From assembly GCA_025462645.1 (NCBI GenBank), contig JAOAPB010000093.1:1-64000 (forward strand): a stretch of 64,000 nucleotides of DNA. The letters are read 5' to 3'. The notes under the pieces are model-generated. The model was not told where the DNA came from and did not search any database. It saw only the letters and a list, made by a program, of their open reading frames with translations. A program made the translations under genes and the position numbers. Shown here piece after piece: positions 38,001 to 47,074 of this stretch (position 1 is its first letter; each line of letters starts with the position of its first letter). The DNA is from Edaphobacter sp. (GTDB lineage Bacteria > Acidobacteriota > Terriglobia > Terriglobales > Acidobacteriaceae).

Positions 38001-38214
38001 TCTTGCGAACGTAAATCTCTCCCTCGTCCGAAGCTTCCCGATCACTGAGCACTTCGGTACAGTGCAGTTCCGGGCAGAGTTCTTCAATGCCCTGAATCAT
38101 GCAAACTTTGGTCAGCCCGACGGCAACCTCAGTAATGCATCCACGTCGTTCGGTAAGATCACAACGGCTAGCGATCCACGCATTATGCAATTTGCCCTTC
38201 GCTATCAGTTCTAG
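35011..38214 (+). CDS. TonB-dependent receptor, Oar-like
   Basis: A 1067-residue outer-membrane receptor. Signal peptide about 1-27 (MASPYLYAQS), carboxypeptidase-regulatory domain about 28-115 (LLGVVRDPSGSVVPGAEV), plug about 130-250 (RIQELPLNGRNALTLAAVVP), then a long barrel ending in Phe (PRIMQFALRYQF). It leads a + strand group with a Tat-exported glycoside hydrolase, a DUF3311 protein and a sodium symporter, so it is likely to import an oligosaccharide or glycoside. It is clearly related to the receptor at 2084 but in a different genetic setting. Confidence 0.92.
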   Translation: MYKKLLPAVFATAALFTWMASPYLYAQSTTASLLGVVRDPSGSVVPGAEVVATNTQTSFTRTSQTDGQGSYLFTNLPIGPYQLKVMMSGFATFVQIGITLVVNQNGRVDAALVLGSTSQTVQVDAQASGVDTHSSTMGELVSRERIQELPLNGRNALTLAAVVPGVTNIINPPTVQTQSRAGAGITVAGGRDTQNEFRFDGASWKNITQNTSLNLPNPDALQEFQIFTSSPSAEYGRNSGGIFIAVTRSGTNKFHGSVYDYFRNTVLNARNYFTRFPTQKPSLKQNQFGGTFGGPILHDKLFVFGSYQGTRIRQSQILSPAFIPTAAQRNGFFGSSTVLKNPIHGGVYPGGQVDPADFDPVAVNLMNQFIPTSQTGGGIVQLVSSPTNDNQYVVRGDYNLTSKDFFFIRYFRDNGTLSSQAGTISPYAPSDTSLNLQNWASQVTHTFSPSLLNELRLGVSRVDSNVSQKDNRQLSGFGANFPGVVTPQLPNLNISGFVNLNTTDLFNEHNNIYQLGDTIRWSRAKHSISIGGEIERLELYNFGSSGNNGTFTFDGTQTGNAFADFLIGRPVRLLQASPYHRNAKTWDGYIFAQDDFRVSTRLTLNVGIRYSIFQPFGITGNRTNTFRAHQKSVVNPSAPLGMVFPGDSGIQNGLVPTDYNNIAPRVGIAFDPKGDGRMSVRLAYGIFFEDLRSDVFTYAAVNQPFVISNTVNTPRSLKDPYAGTVNPFPYVYSPATSKFTFPMSLFTIPSPTLNAPYVHNFSASIQQQLPGGMQFNIGYVGKLEHGLIRMLQANPAVYTGPSSTLANTDSRRPLLPGVYGSVRQLCTCSNATYHSLQASLSKRYNNGLTFMTAYTFGKLLDAYSATNLGQTPQDPANPGADRGRSDFDRRHVFAGSIVYQIPFYKDATSVLRLVLSNWAINSLIQISSGNPFTVITGRDASLTGVNFDRPNVTGTPYRASYVNKTDKISRYFNTSAFTANLPGRYGNSGRNTLSGPGLANVNLSLVRSFPITEHFGTVQFRAEFFNALNHANFGQPDGNLSNASTSFGKITTASDPRIMQFALRYQF

Positions 38215-38307
38215 TTGATTGCACCGGGACTTTCTCCAGCGGAGAGCGTCCCGGTTCAGAAGCTCCTGATCCTTTTTCTTTTCTCAAAGCCCTTTCGGAG
38301 TGACGTC

Positions 38308-40497
38308 ATGATGACTCGCAGAGATTTTCTACAAACAACTGCTGCAACCGCCTTTGCCATGACTTCACCGGGAGGCGCCGCACCCCTGGTCTCCGGTGAT
38401 TCCGAGTGGTTTGATCGTCCCATGCGCTGGGCACAGTTGAACCTAACGGAGGACGATCCAGCAAAGATGGATCGTGCCTTCTGGCTCGACTATTTCAAGC
38501 GGATTCATGCTGACGGAGCCTGCCTGTCTGCAGGTGGAGTCGTCGCCTTCTATCCAACAAAGATCAAATACCACCATCGCAGCAAGTGGCTCGATGGAAA
38601 CGAAAACTTTTATGCCGAAATGGTGGAAGGTTGTCGCAAGCAGAATATCGTCGTGCTCGCGCGCACAGATCCGCATGCAACGTATCAGGACGTCTACGAA
38701 GCACATCCTGACTGGATCTCCGTGGATGCGAACGGCAAGAAACGCCCACACCCGGATTACCCCGACATGTGGCTTACTTGCACGCTCGGTCCTTACAACT
38801 TCGACTTCATGACCGATGTGACCCGCGAGATTGTGGAGATGTATAACGTCGGCGGCATCTTCTCCAACCGCTGGACCGGCAATGGCATGTGCTATTGCGA
38901 GCACTGCATTCGCAATTTCCGCGAGGCCTACCACGAAGATCTCCCACGCGATCACGATCCGCGTAATCCGGTTTACCGTCACTACCTGATGTGGGAACAG
39001 GCACGTCGCTTCGAGCTATGGAGCCTTTGGGACACTGAGATCCGTAAGGCTCGACCCGATGCACGCTACATTGCGAACTCAGGTGGTGGAGCGCTGAGTG
39101 GCCTGGACATGAAGAAGGTGGGGGAGCTGGCACCGACTCTCTTCGCTGATCGTCAATGTCGGGAGCGGGTGATGGTGCCGTGGGCCAATGGCAAGAACGG
39201 CAAAGAGTATCGCTCCACAATGGGCAACAAAGCAATTGGCGGCATCTTCAACGTTGGTATTGTCTCCCCATACCGCTGGCTTAACTCAACCAAGAGCCCT
39301 TCTGAGACCCGTATTTGGGTACAGGACGGAGTCGCGAATGGCCTGCGGCCCTGGTTCAACATGGTCTCCGGCCAGTTGCATGATCGCCGCGGTCTCAAAG
39401 TTATTGAAGATCTTTATGTCTGGCATTACAAGAACGAGCGCTATCTGCGCAATACCGCTCCAATTGCACGCGTCGGCATGGTGTATTCACAGCAGACAGC
39501 AGAGTTTTATGCCGGCGGGGCTGACGCGCGCCGGCTCGTAGAAGATCCTCAGCTCGGCTTTTACCAAGCACTCATAGAAGCACGTATTCCGTTCGAGATG
39601 GTTCATGACCGCATGCTCAGCACGGCAAATATCGACCGCTTCAAGACTCTTATTCTGCCTAATATTGCAGCGCTTTCTGAAGAGCAATGCCAGCAGCTGC
39701 GCGACTTCGTTCGCCGCGGCGGAAGCATTGTCGCCACCTACGAGACGTCGCTTTGCGATGAGCAGGGCGATATGAGAAAAGACTTCGGTCTCGCCGACCT
39801 CTTCGGCGCGTCTTTCGTCTCACGAGTCAACACCAAGACTCCTCTGCAAAATACCTACCTGTATCCCCAAAAACAAAACCCTCTCTACAGCACGCTGCTG
39901 CGTGGTATGGAAGACGCGGAGACGCTCATTGGAGGCACCTGGCAATTGAACGTCACACCACACAGCGAAGCGGCTCAGCAGCCTCTTTCGAGGATTCCTG
40001 CAGTTGCCAATCTTCCGATGGAAAAGACTTTCTGGACGGTGGAAAAGACTGAGATGCCCGATGTTTTCATGAACCAAGTTGGGGCAGGCCGGGTAGTCTA
40101 CTTCCCGTGGGATATCGATCGTGTCTATTGGGATGTCATGGCATATGATCACGCCCGACTGCTTCTGAATGCGATTGCATGGGCAACCAACGAGCCTTCG
40201 CCTCTGCGTGTAACCGGACAGGGCATGTTCGATGCGACTGCATGGATGCAGAAGAACTCCATGACAGTGCATCTTGTGAATTTCACCAACCCCATGGCCA
40301 TGCGCCCCCAGATACATGAGCTTATCCCCTCACCGCCTCAGTCCGTCGAGGTGGAGATACCCAAAGGGAAGAGTATTGCGCATGTCCACACACTGATGAA
40401 AGAGGGGGAGATACCTCACACTCTCACCGCTAATACACTCAAATTTCGAATTCCCTCGGTATTAGACTATGAAGTGATTGCGATTGATTTTGCCTGA
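38308..40497 (+). CDS. Tat-exported putative glycoside hydrolase with beta-galactosidase-trimerisation-like domain
   Basis: A 729-residue exported enzyme. The N-terminus has a twin-arginine signal (MMTRRDFLQTTAATAFAM). Residues about 35-370 look like a TIM-barrel of the hypothetical glycosyl hydrolase type (WLDYFKRIHADGACLSAGGV, HPDWISVDANGKK, TLGPYNFDFMTDVTREIVEM, GMCYCEHCIRNFRE). About 400-600 resembles the glutamine-amidotransferase-like trimerisation domain of family 42 beta-galactosidases (LILPNIAALSEEQCQQLRDF, VRRGGSIVATYETSL). GGAG lies 7 bases before ATG 38308. The CxxC-like CYCEHC may bind metal. It lies between a TonB receptor and a symporter, so it probably trims an imported glycan in the periplasm. 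The substrate is unknown. Confidence 0.75.
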   Translation: MMTRRDFLQTTAATAFAMTSPGGAAPLVSGDSEWFDRPMRWAQLNLTEDDPAKMDRAFWLDYFKRIHADGACLSAGGVVAFYPTKIKYHHRSKWLDGNENFYAEMVEGCRKQNIVVLARTDPHATYQDVYEAHPDWISVDANGKKRPHPDYPDMWLTCTLGPYNFDFMTDVTREIVEMYNVGGIFSNRWTGNGMCYCEHCIRNFREAYHEDLPRDHDPRNPVYRHYLMWEQARRFELWSLWDTEIRKARPDARYIANSGGGALSGLDMKKVGELAPTLFADRQCRERVMVPWANGKNGKEYRSTMGNKAIGGIFNVGIVSPYRWLNSTKSPSETRIWVQDGVANGLRPWFNMVSGQLHDRRGLKVIEDLYVWHYKNERYLRNTAPIARVGMVYSQQTAEFYAGGADARRLVEDPQLGFYQALIEARIPFEMVHDRMLSTANIDRFKTLILPNIAALSEEQCQQLRDFVRRGGSIVATYETSLCDEQGDMRKDFGLADLFGASFVSRVNTKTPLQNTYLYPQKQNPLYSTLLRGMEDAETLIGGTWQLNVTPHSEAAQQPLSRIPAVANLPMEKTFWTVEKTEMPDVFMNQVGAGRVVYFPWDIDRVYWDVMAYDHARLLLNAIAWATNEPSPLRVTGQGMFDATAWMQKNSMTVHLVNFTNPMAMRPQIHELIPSPPQSVEVEIPKGKSIAHVHTLMKEGEIPHTLTANTLKFRIPSVLDYEVIAIDFA

Positions 40498-40523
40498 ATA
40501 AGCGGCGACATGGAGAAACGACG

Positions 40524-40736
40524 ATGCGAAAACCATCCTTACTCGCCGTGGCCATCGGCATAATCCCCTTCATTGGGATGTGTTTTTCCGTGGAGTGGTG
40601 GGACCGTGTTTCCCCCATGGTCTTCGGTCTGCCCTTCAATCTATTTTGGTTGATTCTGTGGATCCTGTTGAGCAGCGGATGTATGGCCTTAGCCAATCGC
40701 ATAGAAGAGCGCCGCAAGAAAGATCAGCCCCTATGA
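40524..40736 (+). CDS. DUF3311 small membrane protein
   Basis: A 70-residue protein with two membrane helices (LLAVAIGIIPFIGMCFS; FGLPFNLFWLILWILLSSGCMALA) and the DUF3311 pattern around PFNLFW, with a basic tail. DUF3311 proteins are regularly encoded immediately before sodium:solute symporters, and here the stop overlaps the symporter start (ATGA). It probably acts as a small accessory subunit of that carrier, as YhdT does for PanF-type transporters. Confidence 0.8.
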   Translation: MRKPSLLAVAIGIIPFIGMCFSVEWWDRVSPMVFGLPFNLFWLILWILLSSGCMALANRIEERRKKDQPL

Positions 40737-42181
40737 AGCCCAGCGCGGTTGCCATTAGCGTTATCTTTTTTATTGTTTTCGTAGGCAGTGTGGTCGGCTT
40801 CCGCGCAGGTGCCGGTCGCAAGATGAATCTAGAAGAATGGTCGATTGCTGGCCGCAGCTTTGGCTTGCTCTTCATGTGGTTGCTCATGGCAGGCGAAATC
40901 TATACGACCTTCGCCTTTCTCGGTGCAAGCGGATGGGCTTACTCTCGTGGCGGTCCTGCACTGTATATCATGGCCTACATCACGCTGGGCTACGTCATTT
41001 CGTTCTATATCCTGCCCTACATCTGGGAGCTTGGTCGCCGCCATGGTCTACAGACGCAGGCTGACTTCTTCGAGAAGCGCTACAGCAGCAAGGGCCTGGC
41101 ACTTTTGGTATCGCTTGTCGGTGTCCTCTTTGTCATTCCCTACCTGCAGATTCAGCTTACCGGTCTTGGCATCATCGTCCAGGTTGCCAGCTTTGACCAG
41201 ATCCAACGCAGCACATCTATGCTCATAGCCGTCTGCCTAGTTGCACTTTTTGTATTCTTCGGCGGTATGCGCGCTGTCGCGTGGGTAAGTGTCCTCAAGG
41301 ACTTTCTGATGATTCTTGCCGCGCTCTCCATTGGTATCTACGTTCCCGTACATTATTTTGGCGGAGTAGGTCCGCTCTTCCACACCCTATCCACGACGCA
41401 TCCCGCTCATCTGGTGATGCCCGGCGCGACCAAGACGATGGGCCACCTATGGTTTATCTCGACGGTTATCCTTAGCGCGTGCGGTTTCTATATGTGGCCA
41501 CATACCTTTGGTGCAGCCTTCACGGCTAAAAGCGGTTCCATTCTCCGTCGAAACGCAATCGTCACACCTCTCTATACCATCAGCCTTGTCTTCATCCTGA
41601 TCGCAGGCTTTGCAGCGGTGCTGGTCGTCCCGGGATTAGTTAATGGGGATATGTCGTTGCTCATGCTCGCGCGCAAGAGCTTCCCGCCTTGGTTCCTCGG
41701 GGTCATCGGAGGAGCCGGCGCGCTTACTGCGATGGTGCCCGCCGCCATCATTATCCTTACAGCTTCCACACTCTTTGCAAAAAATGTCTTTCGCCCTATA
41801 TTTGCACCACAAATGTCTGAAGACAACGTATCAAAACTCGCAAAAGCCATGGTTCTTGTACTTGCATTGACGAGCTTTAGCCTCGCATTGCATAGTTCGA
41901 GCACATTGGTTGCGCTTCTTCTTTTGGGCTATGCTGGGGTCACCCAGTTCTTTCCAGGTGTCGTTTTAGGCCTTTTTTGGCCACGCGTAAACGCAATCGG
42001 AGTTACAACCGGACTCGTCGCAGGACTGGCAACCCTCGCCACGCTTATGCTCTCGCACCGCGATCCCTTCCATGGTGTCAACGTGGGCTTTCTTGCACTA
42101 GCTCTTAATTCCGCAATAACGGTCTTTGTAAGTCTTGCCACTCCCATGCAAACCAACCCGCTTCCGCTGTCAACAGACTGA
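40733..42181 (+). CDS. Sodium:solute symporter (SSS family)
   Basis: A 482-residue carrier with about 13 helices. SSS features are the opening TM1, the loop GRSFGLLFMWLLMAGEIYTTFAFLG (in parts: IAGRSFG, GEIYTTF), the TM5 area FGGMRAVAWVSVLKDFLM typical of the family signature, and repeated Gly-rich helices. It belongs with PanF/YidK-like members that import sugars, sugar acids or carboxylates with Na+. The DUF3311 gene overlaps it. As the last gene of the GntR-controlled group, it probably carries the product of the periplasmic hydrolase into the cell. Confidence 0.9.
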   Translation: MKPSAVAISVIFFIVFVGSVVGFRAGAGRKMNLEEWSIAGRSFGLLFMWLLMAGEIYTTFAFLGASGWAYSRGGPALYIMAYITLGYVISFYILPYIWELGRRHGLQTQADFFEKRYSSKGLALLVSLVGVLFVIPYLQIQLTGLGIIVQVASFDQIQRSTSMLIAVCLVALFVFFGGMRAVAWVSVLKDFLMILAALSIGIYVPVHYFGGVGPLFHTLSTTHPAHLVMPGATKTMGHLWFISTVILSACGFYMWPHTFGAAFTAKSGSILRRNAIVTPLYTISLVFILIAGFAAVLVVPGLVNGDMSLLMLARKSFPPWFLGVIGGAGALTAMVPAAIIILTASTLFAKNVFRPIFAPQMSEDNVSKLAKAMVLVLALTSFSLALHSSSTLVALLLLGYAGVTQFFPGVVLGLFWPRVNAIGVTTGLVAGLATLATLMLSHRDPFHGVNVGFLALALNSAITVFVSLATPMQTNPLPLSTD

Positions 42182-42841
42182 GAGCAAGAGTTTTCATAAC
42201 AAAGTTTGAAGTTAGATAGCCTCCAGGCTAGACTCTAGTGGGCTGGGATATTGCCGGGATCGACTCCACAGCACTCTAAAGACGCCCCTCAGGTGCTATA
42301 CACGTTCGGGAACTCCAGCTACGACTTGCTCTGCGAGTTGCACTACCAGAACGGGGACATCGGAACAATCATTGTCTATGCTGCTCAGTGGTCCGTAAGA
42401 AATCAGTTAATGTTTACCGATAGAACTGGCTCGTGATCCATCCTGAGCCTCGATCGGTGATAATAGGGCGAGTCATCATCCAGACAGGTCCAACTATTTT
42501 ATTTCCATCGTTCGGGCTAGTGATCAGCGATCCGGAACAATGACTAAAGGGTAAAGTAGCCGTTAGCGTACTATTCTTGGCGTTTGGTGTGGTGACCCTT
42601 TCTGGGCGTAAGACTGCTTGGAAAGAAGCTAGACTTATGGCATGTTATATACAACAAAACCGCCTATTTTTTTGATAATGCAATTTCTGTATAGTGCAAT
42701 TTAATTGATCAGCGGGAAGCTCTAAATCGCGCTAGCGATGGCTGAAAATGAACCGCCGCGCACGACGGGTCCTCTAGCCATTTCAGTGCCTGACCCTAAC
42801 CGAGCAACTGCGCTAGTTGCACCAGAGTTCTTGCGACTCGC
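42182..42841. other. Gene-free stretch between two convergent operons
   Basis: It separates the symporter gene (+) from the end of the biosynthetic operon (-). A frame at 42251-42436 is open for 61 codons but matches nothing known to me. GCAACT/AGTTGC (42804-42820) forms a small hairpin just after the ABC permease stop, without a T-run, so it is at best a weak terminator. The middle is AT-rich. Confidence 0.45.
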
Positions 42842-43588
42842 TTAGATCTCGATCCGGGAGAAAGAATAGGCACCCATCACGAGGAAGACGGCCGTCATGC
42901 AACCTAGGTAGAAGATATCCAGTAAATAGCTGAAATGCCATAACCCCACTAGCGTTCCCCGCAGCCCGTCCACTCCATACGACACTGGATTGATGATCGT
43001 AATCAGACTCAAGATCTTGGGTAACCGGCTTAGAGGATAGAACGCGCCGGAAAGAAAGGTCATAGGCATCAGTAAACAATTCACCATGAGCTGAAAACCC
43101 TGCATATCTTTGATCACTGAGCCCATTGTAGTACCCAGAGCCGCGAAAGAAATGGCGATCATGGCAATGAAGACGAATGCCGATAGGGCGGCAATCCAGT
43201 GTTGTGGTCGAAAACCAGCGACGATGCATATCAGCAGGATCAATACGCCTTGAACCATGCCTACTGTTGCTCCGCCCAGAGTGCGTCCTATCATGACATA
43301 GAGACGGGGTACCGGTGCAACCAGCGTTGCCTTTAAGAATCCGAATTGGCGATCCCAGAGCATAGCAATGCCCGAGAGTACCGCGCTGAGGAGCACTGTC
43401 ATCCCGATCATGCCCGGCGCCAAGAACTGCAGGTAGCTTCCGTGTCCAGCCTGTTCAAAAACAGGGCTGAAGCCGAAGCCAAAAGCCAACAGAAAAAATG
43501 TGGGTTGAGCTAGCGAGACTGCGACCTGCAACGGCGAGCGAAAGTAGCGCTTGAGTTCCCGCAGCCATAATATGTAAATCGCATTCAT
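42842..43588 (-). CDS. ABC-2 type transporter permease
   Basis: A 248-residue six-helix permease of the DrrB/NodJ-like ABC-2 family. It begins MNAIYILWLRELKRYFRSP and contains QFLAPGMIGMTVL, GGATVGMVQGVLILLICIV, CLLMPMTFLSGAFYPLSRLP and the closing region PVSYGVDGLRGTL, all usual for this family. With the ATPase encoded 3 bp upstream it should export a lipid, glycolipid or lipopeptide. It is the last gene of the nine-gene NRPS/glycosyl/acyltransferase operon, so the exported molecule is most likely that product. Confidence 0.9.
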   Translation of the reverse strand: MNAIYILWLRELKRYFRSPLQVAVSLAQPTFFLLAFGFGFSPVFEQAGHGSYLQFLAPGMIGMTVLLSAVLSGIAMLWDRQFGFLKATLVAPVPRLYVMIGRTLGGATVGMVQGVLILLICIVAGFRPQHWIAALSAFVFIAMIAISFAALGTTMGSVIKDMQGFQLMVNCLLMPMTFLSGAFYPLSRLPKILSLITIINPVSYGVDGLRGTLVGLWHFSYLLDIFYLGCMTAVFLVMGAYSFSRIEI

Positions 43589-43591
43589 CTG

Positions 43592-44377
43592 CTAACTCCT
43601 CCACATCTGGGTAAGTTGTTGTAGCTGGTCAGATGAGTTTGCGCTCTCATCGCGTAAGGAAGAGCCCGTAAAAACCAGAAATGCGTCTTCAAGAGAATCG
43701 GTGTTCGTCCGTGCCTTCAACTGGGTTGCTGTACCTTGTGTGATCAATTGTCCGTGATCCATGATGGCGATTCGATGAGCGACACGATCGACTTCGTCCA
43801 TGTGATGCGTGGTTAAGAAGATTGTCGTGTTCTCGGTTTTGTTCAAATGCTTTACGTGTGTCCAGAGTTGGTTTCGACTCTGTGGATCGAGACCCAATGT
43901 TGGCTCGTCGAGGAAAAGAATCTTTGGACTATGCAACAGTCCGCGGGCAATCTCCAGCCGGCGTTTCATGCCACCGGAAAACTGCTTCACATAATCGCTG
44001 CGCCGGTCCCAGAGTTCAAAGGTCTGGAGCAGTTGCTCGATACGCTCGGCGCGTATTTTTCTTGGCACGTTATAAAGAACTCCATGCAACTCCATGTTCT
44101 CGAATGCTGTTTGTTCTATATCTAGGCTAGGATCCTGAAAAACGATTCCAAACTTCCTCCGTGCCGCGATCTGATGGTGAGCAGGATTTAGTCCGTCCAA
44201 CTCGATTGTGCCGCTGGTCGGACGAAGTATCGTCGTCAACATTTTGATGGTAGTCGTTTTTCCTGCGCCGTTCGGACCAAGAAAAGCAAAGATCTCTCCC
44301 TGCGCTACATCGAAGGAAATGCCCTTTACCGCGGTGAAAGAACCGAAGGTCTTCGTCAGATTGTCTACACGAATCAT
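43592..44377 (-). CDS. ABC transporter ATP-binding protein, DrrA-like
   Basis: A 261-residue ATPase with all motifs: Walker A GPNGAGKTT (about 34-42), Q loop (VFQDPSLD), signature FSGGMKRRLEIARGL (about 133-147), Walker B ILFLDEPTLGLD and the H loop TTHHMDE. It pairs with the permease encoded 3 bp downstream, like DrrAB or NodIJ exporters for hydrophobic natural products. It lies 30 bp after the last acyltransferase gene in the same operon. Confidence 0.93.
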   Translation of the reverse strand: MIRVDNLTKTFGSFTAVKGISFDVAQGEIFAFLGPNGAGKTTTIKMLTTILRPTSGTIELDGLNPAHHQIAARRKFGIVFQDPSLDIEQTAFENMELHGVLYNVPRKIRAERIEQLLQTFELWDRRSDYVKQFSGGMKRRLEIARGLLHSPKILFLDEPTLGLDPQSRNQLWTHVKHLNKTENTTIFLTTHHMDEVDRVAHRIAIMDHGQLITQGTATQLKARTNTDSLEDAFLVFTGSSLRDESANSSDQLQQLTQMWRS

Positions 44378-44407
44378 GTCTTAATAGCGCCTTAGTTGTG
44401 ATTGAAG

Positions 44408-45706
44408 TTAGTCTGCGACTGCAGCGAGCATGAGGGATGGGTCGCCGCCACAGCTGTCCGCCTGTATGACCTCGGACTGCAGCACGGCCATGAATTCTCG
44501 CTTGAACGCCTCCGCCTGACCGCGCCTCATACACTTCTCGTCAGCTACGAAATAGAAGCGCATCTCCCCATTGATCACATAGGGCACTAGTCCCAGCAGC
44601 TTTGTTTTAAAAGAATGTATGTACACCCGGAAGTCTTTTACCTGGATCGGGGCTCCGCCGTCGAGGAGCACAATGTCGCCAAGATTGGATAGCGCGAAGC
44701 CGTCCAACCTGTCGCTAGTTTTCAATGTTTCAAGCAGCCGCACGATCGACTGAGCCTGCCCATTGGACAGTGGGCGAAGCATTTCAAAGAAATGAAAGCG
44801 ATCGGGAATCTTGAGCAGTTCCTGATCGATCAGCCCGCGCATCTCTTTATGGATCGCACGTGCCCTCTCCCAGAATTTCATGTTCGGTGCTTGTTCGGTG
44901 CCCACCTTGAACCCTCCTCCGCCAAAGAACAGCATGTCATTTTTGAGTGCGGCAAAGCGCCTTCTCCGAGGGTCTATTTGATTAGCGATCCACTTCGGAA
45001 ATTTTTCCTTCAATACGCCGAACAGGGCACGTTCCACTATGACCAGGAGGGCGGCATGAACGACGACGCCTTCGGCCTTGCAGCGTTTCTTTAGCGCGGC
45101 CAACAGTGCTCGGTCGGCTTTCCATTCCAGATGGTGTTCGTTGTTGTCTGGCGCTCGGCGTGAGTTCGGAATTAGTAGCAGCAGTCCATTTAACAGGAAC
45201 GCCTTTAGCTTGCGCTTCCACGGTTGTGGAGGTTGGTAATCGCCGATAATGTCCTGCGTGGTGACTGGTTCATAGGGGATCAGGGCCTCGTCAGAGTGGA
45301 GCGACCGCAATACTTCCCTGGCAATGATAATTATGCTCATGCCGTCGCAGATGCGATGTGAGGTTGTGAGCAGCAGATCACTATCTCGATCGGACCGTAG
45401 CCAGACTGCGCGCAACTGGGGCAGATCATATGCAAATTCGGTAGTCAGCTCAGCTTGGCATTCACGCCAATAGTCGCCGTCAGCACCGCGCGGAACAACT
45501 CGCAGCGGAATCTCCGGCGCACTGTTCTCTTCGTAGTATAGGCCGTCCCGTTCCTCTCGAATGAGCGCGCGCAGTGCCGGATGCTTGTGCTGCAAGCGCG
45601 AGAGCGCCGAACGTAACTGATCCAGGCTGAAAGTACCTTCCAACCTCACGACGCAACCGAAATTGCCGTCGAGGATATGCTCGATGTTGGACAGCTTCCG
45701 TCTCAT
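44408..45706 (-). CDS. Free-standing condensation-fold acyltransferase (PapA-like), copy 1
   Basis: A 432-residue protein of the condensation/acyltransferase superfamily, as in NRPS C domains and mycobacterial PapA proteins. The N-terminal half has LRSALSRLQHKHPALRALIR and the catalytic motif as SHRICDGMS: the base His117 and Asp121-Gly122 are kept, the first His of HHxxxDG is Ser. The C-terminal half has GFALSNLGDI, equivalent to the conserved N-x-G segment near the floor loop. There are no carrier, adenylation or membrane segments. It should esterify an acyl chain onto a sugar or other hydroxyl of the product. It is followed by the exporter genes and is a close paralogue of the two upstream copies. 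Confidence 0.85.
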   Translation of the reverse strand: MRRKLSNIEHILDGNFGCVVRLEGTFSLDQLRSALSRLQHKHPALRALIREERDGLYYEENSAPEIPLRVVPRGADGDYWRECQAELTTEFAYDLPQLRAVWLRSDRDSDLLLTTSHRICDGMSIIIIAREVLRSLHSDEALIPYEPVTTQDIIGDYQPPQPWKRKLKAFLLNGLLLLIPNSRRAPDNNEHHLEWKADRALLAALKKRCKAEGVVVHAALLVIVERALFGVLKEKFPKWIANQIDPRRRRFAALKNDMLFFGGGGFKVGTEQAPNMKFWERARAIHKEMRGLIDQELLKIPDRFHFFEMLRPLSNGQAQSIVRLLETLKTSDRLDGFALSNLGDIVLLDGGAPIQVKDFRVYIHSFKTKLLGLVPYVINGEMRFYFVADEKCMRRGQAEAFKREFMAVLQSEVIQADSCGGDPSLMLAAVAD

Positions 45707-45754
45707 GTTATTTTCCTACTCCTGTATCCACACTGAACCATTCGTCATAGGTAT

Positions 45755-47074
45755 TTATTCGGTCGCTGCAGTGAGTATGTGAGAAACATTGTTGACACGG
45801 TCGTCCCCTTTTAAAACCTCGTGCTCCAGCAGGTCCATAAACTCTCTCCTAAGCGTTTCCGCCGGGCAGCGGTTCACCCACTTCTCGTCACTCACGTAGT
45901 AGAAGCGCATGTCCCCGTTGACCGAATAAGGAATCAGACCTAACATTCTGTAGGTAAACGAATGTACGTACAGGCCCAGATCTTTCAGCCGAAACGGAGC
46001 ATCGCTGTCGCTAATCACAACGTTGCCGAGATTGGACAGCCCGAAGCCGTTCCAGTTGCCATTGAATTTCAACTTGTCGCCCATCTGCATGATCCAATCG
46101 AGCAGCCGCACGAGCAACTGGGTCTGTCCGCTCGTTAAGGGGCGAAGCTTTTCGAGGAAATAGAAGCGTCCTGGAATGTCGAGTATTTCCTGTTCTATTT
46201 TCCTTTGTATCTCATCGTTGATCACTCGTGCTCTCGCCCAGAATTCGACCTCCGGTGACTGCGTATTTATCTTGAAGTTTCCCGCGCCAGAGAATACCGT
46301 GTCACTCTTCAGTACGACGAAGCGGCCTCTTCGTAAGTCCATCGGACTTAGTATCCACCTCGGAAACATCTTCCTCCCAAACACAGCGAACAAGGCGCGT
46401 TCCAGCGTGACCGTCAGGGCGGCATGAATAGAGACGCCTTCCGCCTTGCAGCGCTGCCTCAGTGCGTCCGACATCACACGGTCGGCCTTCCATTCAGCAT
46501 GATGTTCCTTATTTGTCGGCGCACGACGCGAGCTTGGGATTAGTCGCAGCAGGCCATTCATCAGGAGCAACGCCAGCTTGTTCCTCCAAGGTTGTGGAGG
46601 ATGGAAGTCGCCGATAAGATCCCGCGTAGTGATCGGCGCATAAGGGGTCAGTTCTTCCTCGGTGTGGAGCGACCGCAATACCTCTCTGACTAGAGTGAAC
46701 ATACTCATGGCATCACAGATGCGGTGCGAGGCCGTCAGCAACAGATCACTCTCCAACTCCGACTGCAGCCAGACCGCGCGCAGGAGAGGTTGGTCATAGC
46801 CAAGGACGGCAGTCAACTCGATCTGGCACTCGCGCCGGCAGTCCTCTTCAGACATGCGCGGGACGATCCGCAGCGGGATCTTCGGCGCACAATCCGCTTC
46901 GTAGTACAGCCCGTCCGATCCTTTACGAATCAGAGCGCGCAATGCCGGGTGCTTGCGTTGTACGCACGCGAGCGCGGAGCGAAGCCGGTCCAGGTTGAAG
47001 CTACCCTCTAACCTGACAAACCAGACCAAATTACTGTCGGCCATTTGCTCAATGATGGATAATCTCTGTCTTAT
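45755..47074 (-). CDS. Free-standing condensation-fold acyltransferase, copy 2, apparent ATA start
   Basis: Paralogue of the genes on either side, 439 residues. The active-site motif reads SHRICDAMS: His117 and Asp121 are kept, but Gly122 is Ala, which may alter or weaken catalysis. For the start, a perfect AGGAGG (47082-47087) lies 7 bases before ATA 47072-47074, and from that codon the chain lines up residue for residue with both paralogues (IRQRLSIIEQ with MRRKLSNIEH and MKRKLSAVEQ). So the ancestral ATG has become ATA. Translation may use ATA at low rate, or an in-frame start at 47167 that overlaps the upstream gene. The reading frame is otherwise intact, which argues for continued use. 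Confidence 0.75.
   Translation of the reverse strand: MRQRLSIIEQMADSNLVWFVRLEGSFNLDRLRSALACVQRKHPALRALIRKGSDGLYYEADCAPKIPLRIVPRMSEEDCRRECQIELTAVLGYDQPLLRAVWLQSELESDLLLTASHRICDAMSMFTLVREVLRSLHTEEELTPYAPITTRDLIGDFHPPQPWRNKLALLLMNGLLRLIPSSRRAPTNKEHHAEWKADRVMSDALRQRCKAEGVSIHAALTVTLERALFAVFGRKMFPRWILSPMDLRRGRFVVLKSDTVFSGAGNFKINTQSPEVEFWARARVINDEIQRKIEQEILDIPGRFYFLEKLRPLTSGQTQLLVRLLDWIMQMGDKLKFNGNWNGFGLSNLGNVVISDSDAPFRLKDLGLYVHSFTYRMLGLIPYSVNGDMRFYYVSDEKWVNRCPAETLRREFMDLLEHEVLKGDDRVNNVSHILTAATE

Noticed and set aside
42804-42820. GCAACT/AGTTGC hairpin as terminator of the biosynthetic operon
   Set aside because: Six-base stem without T-run; kept only as a remark.
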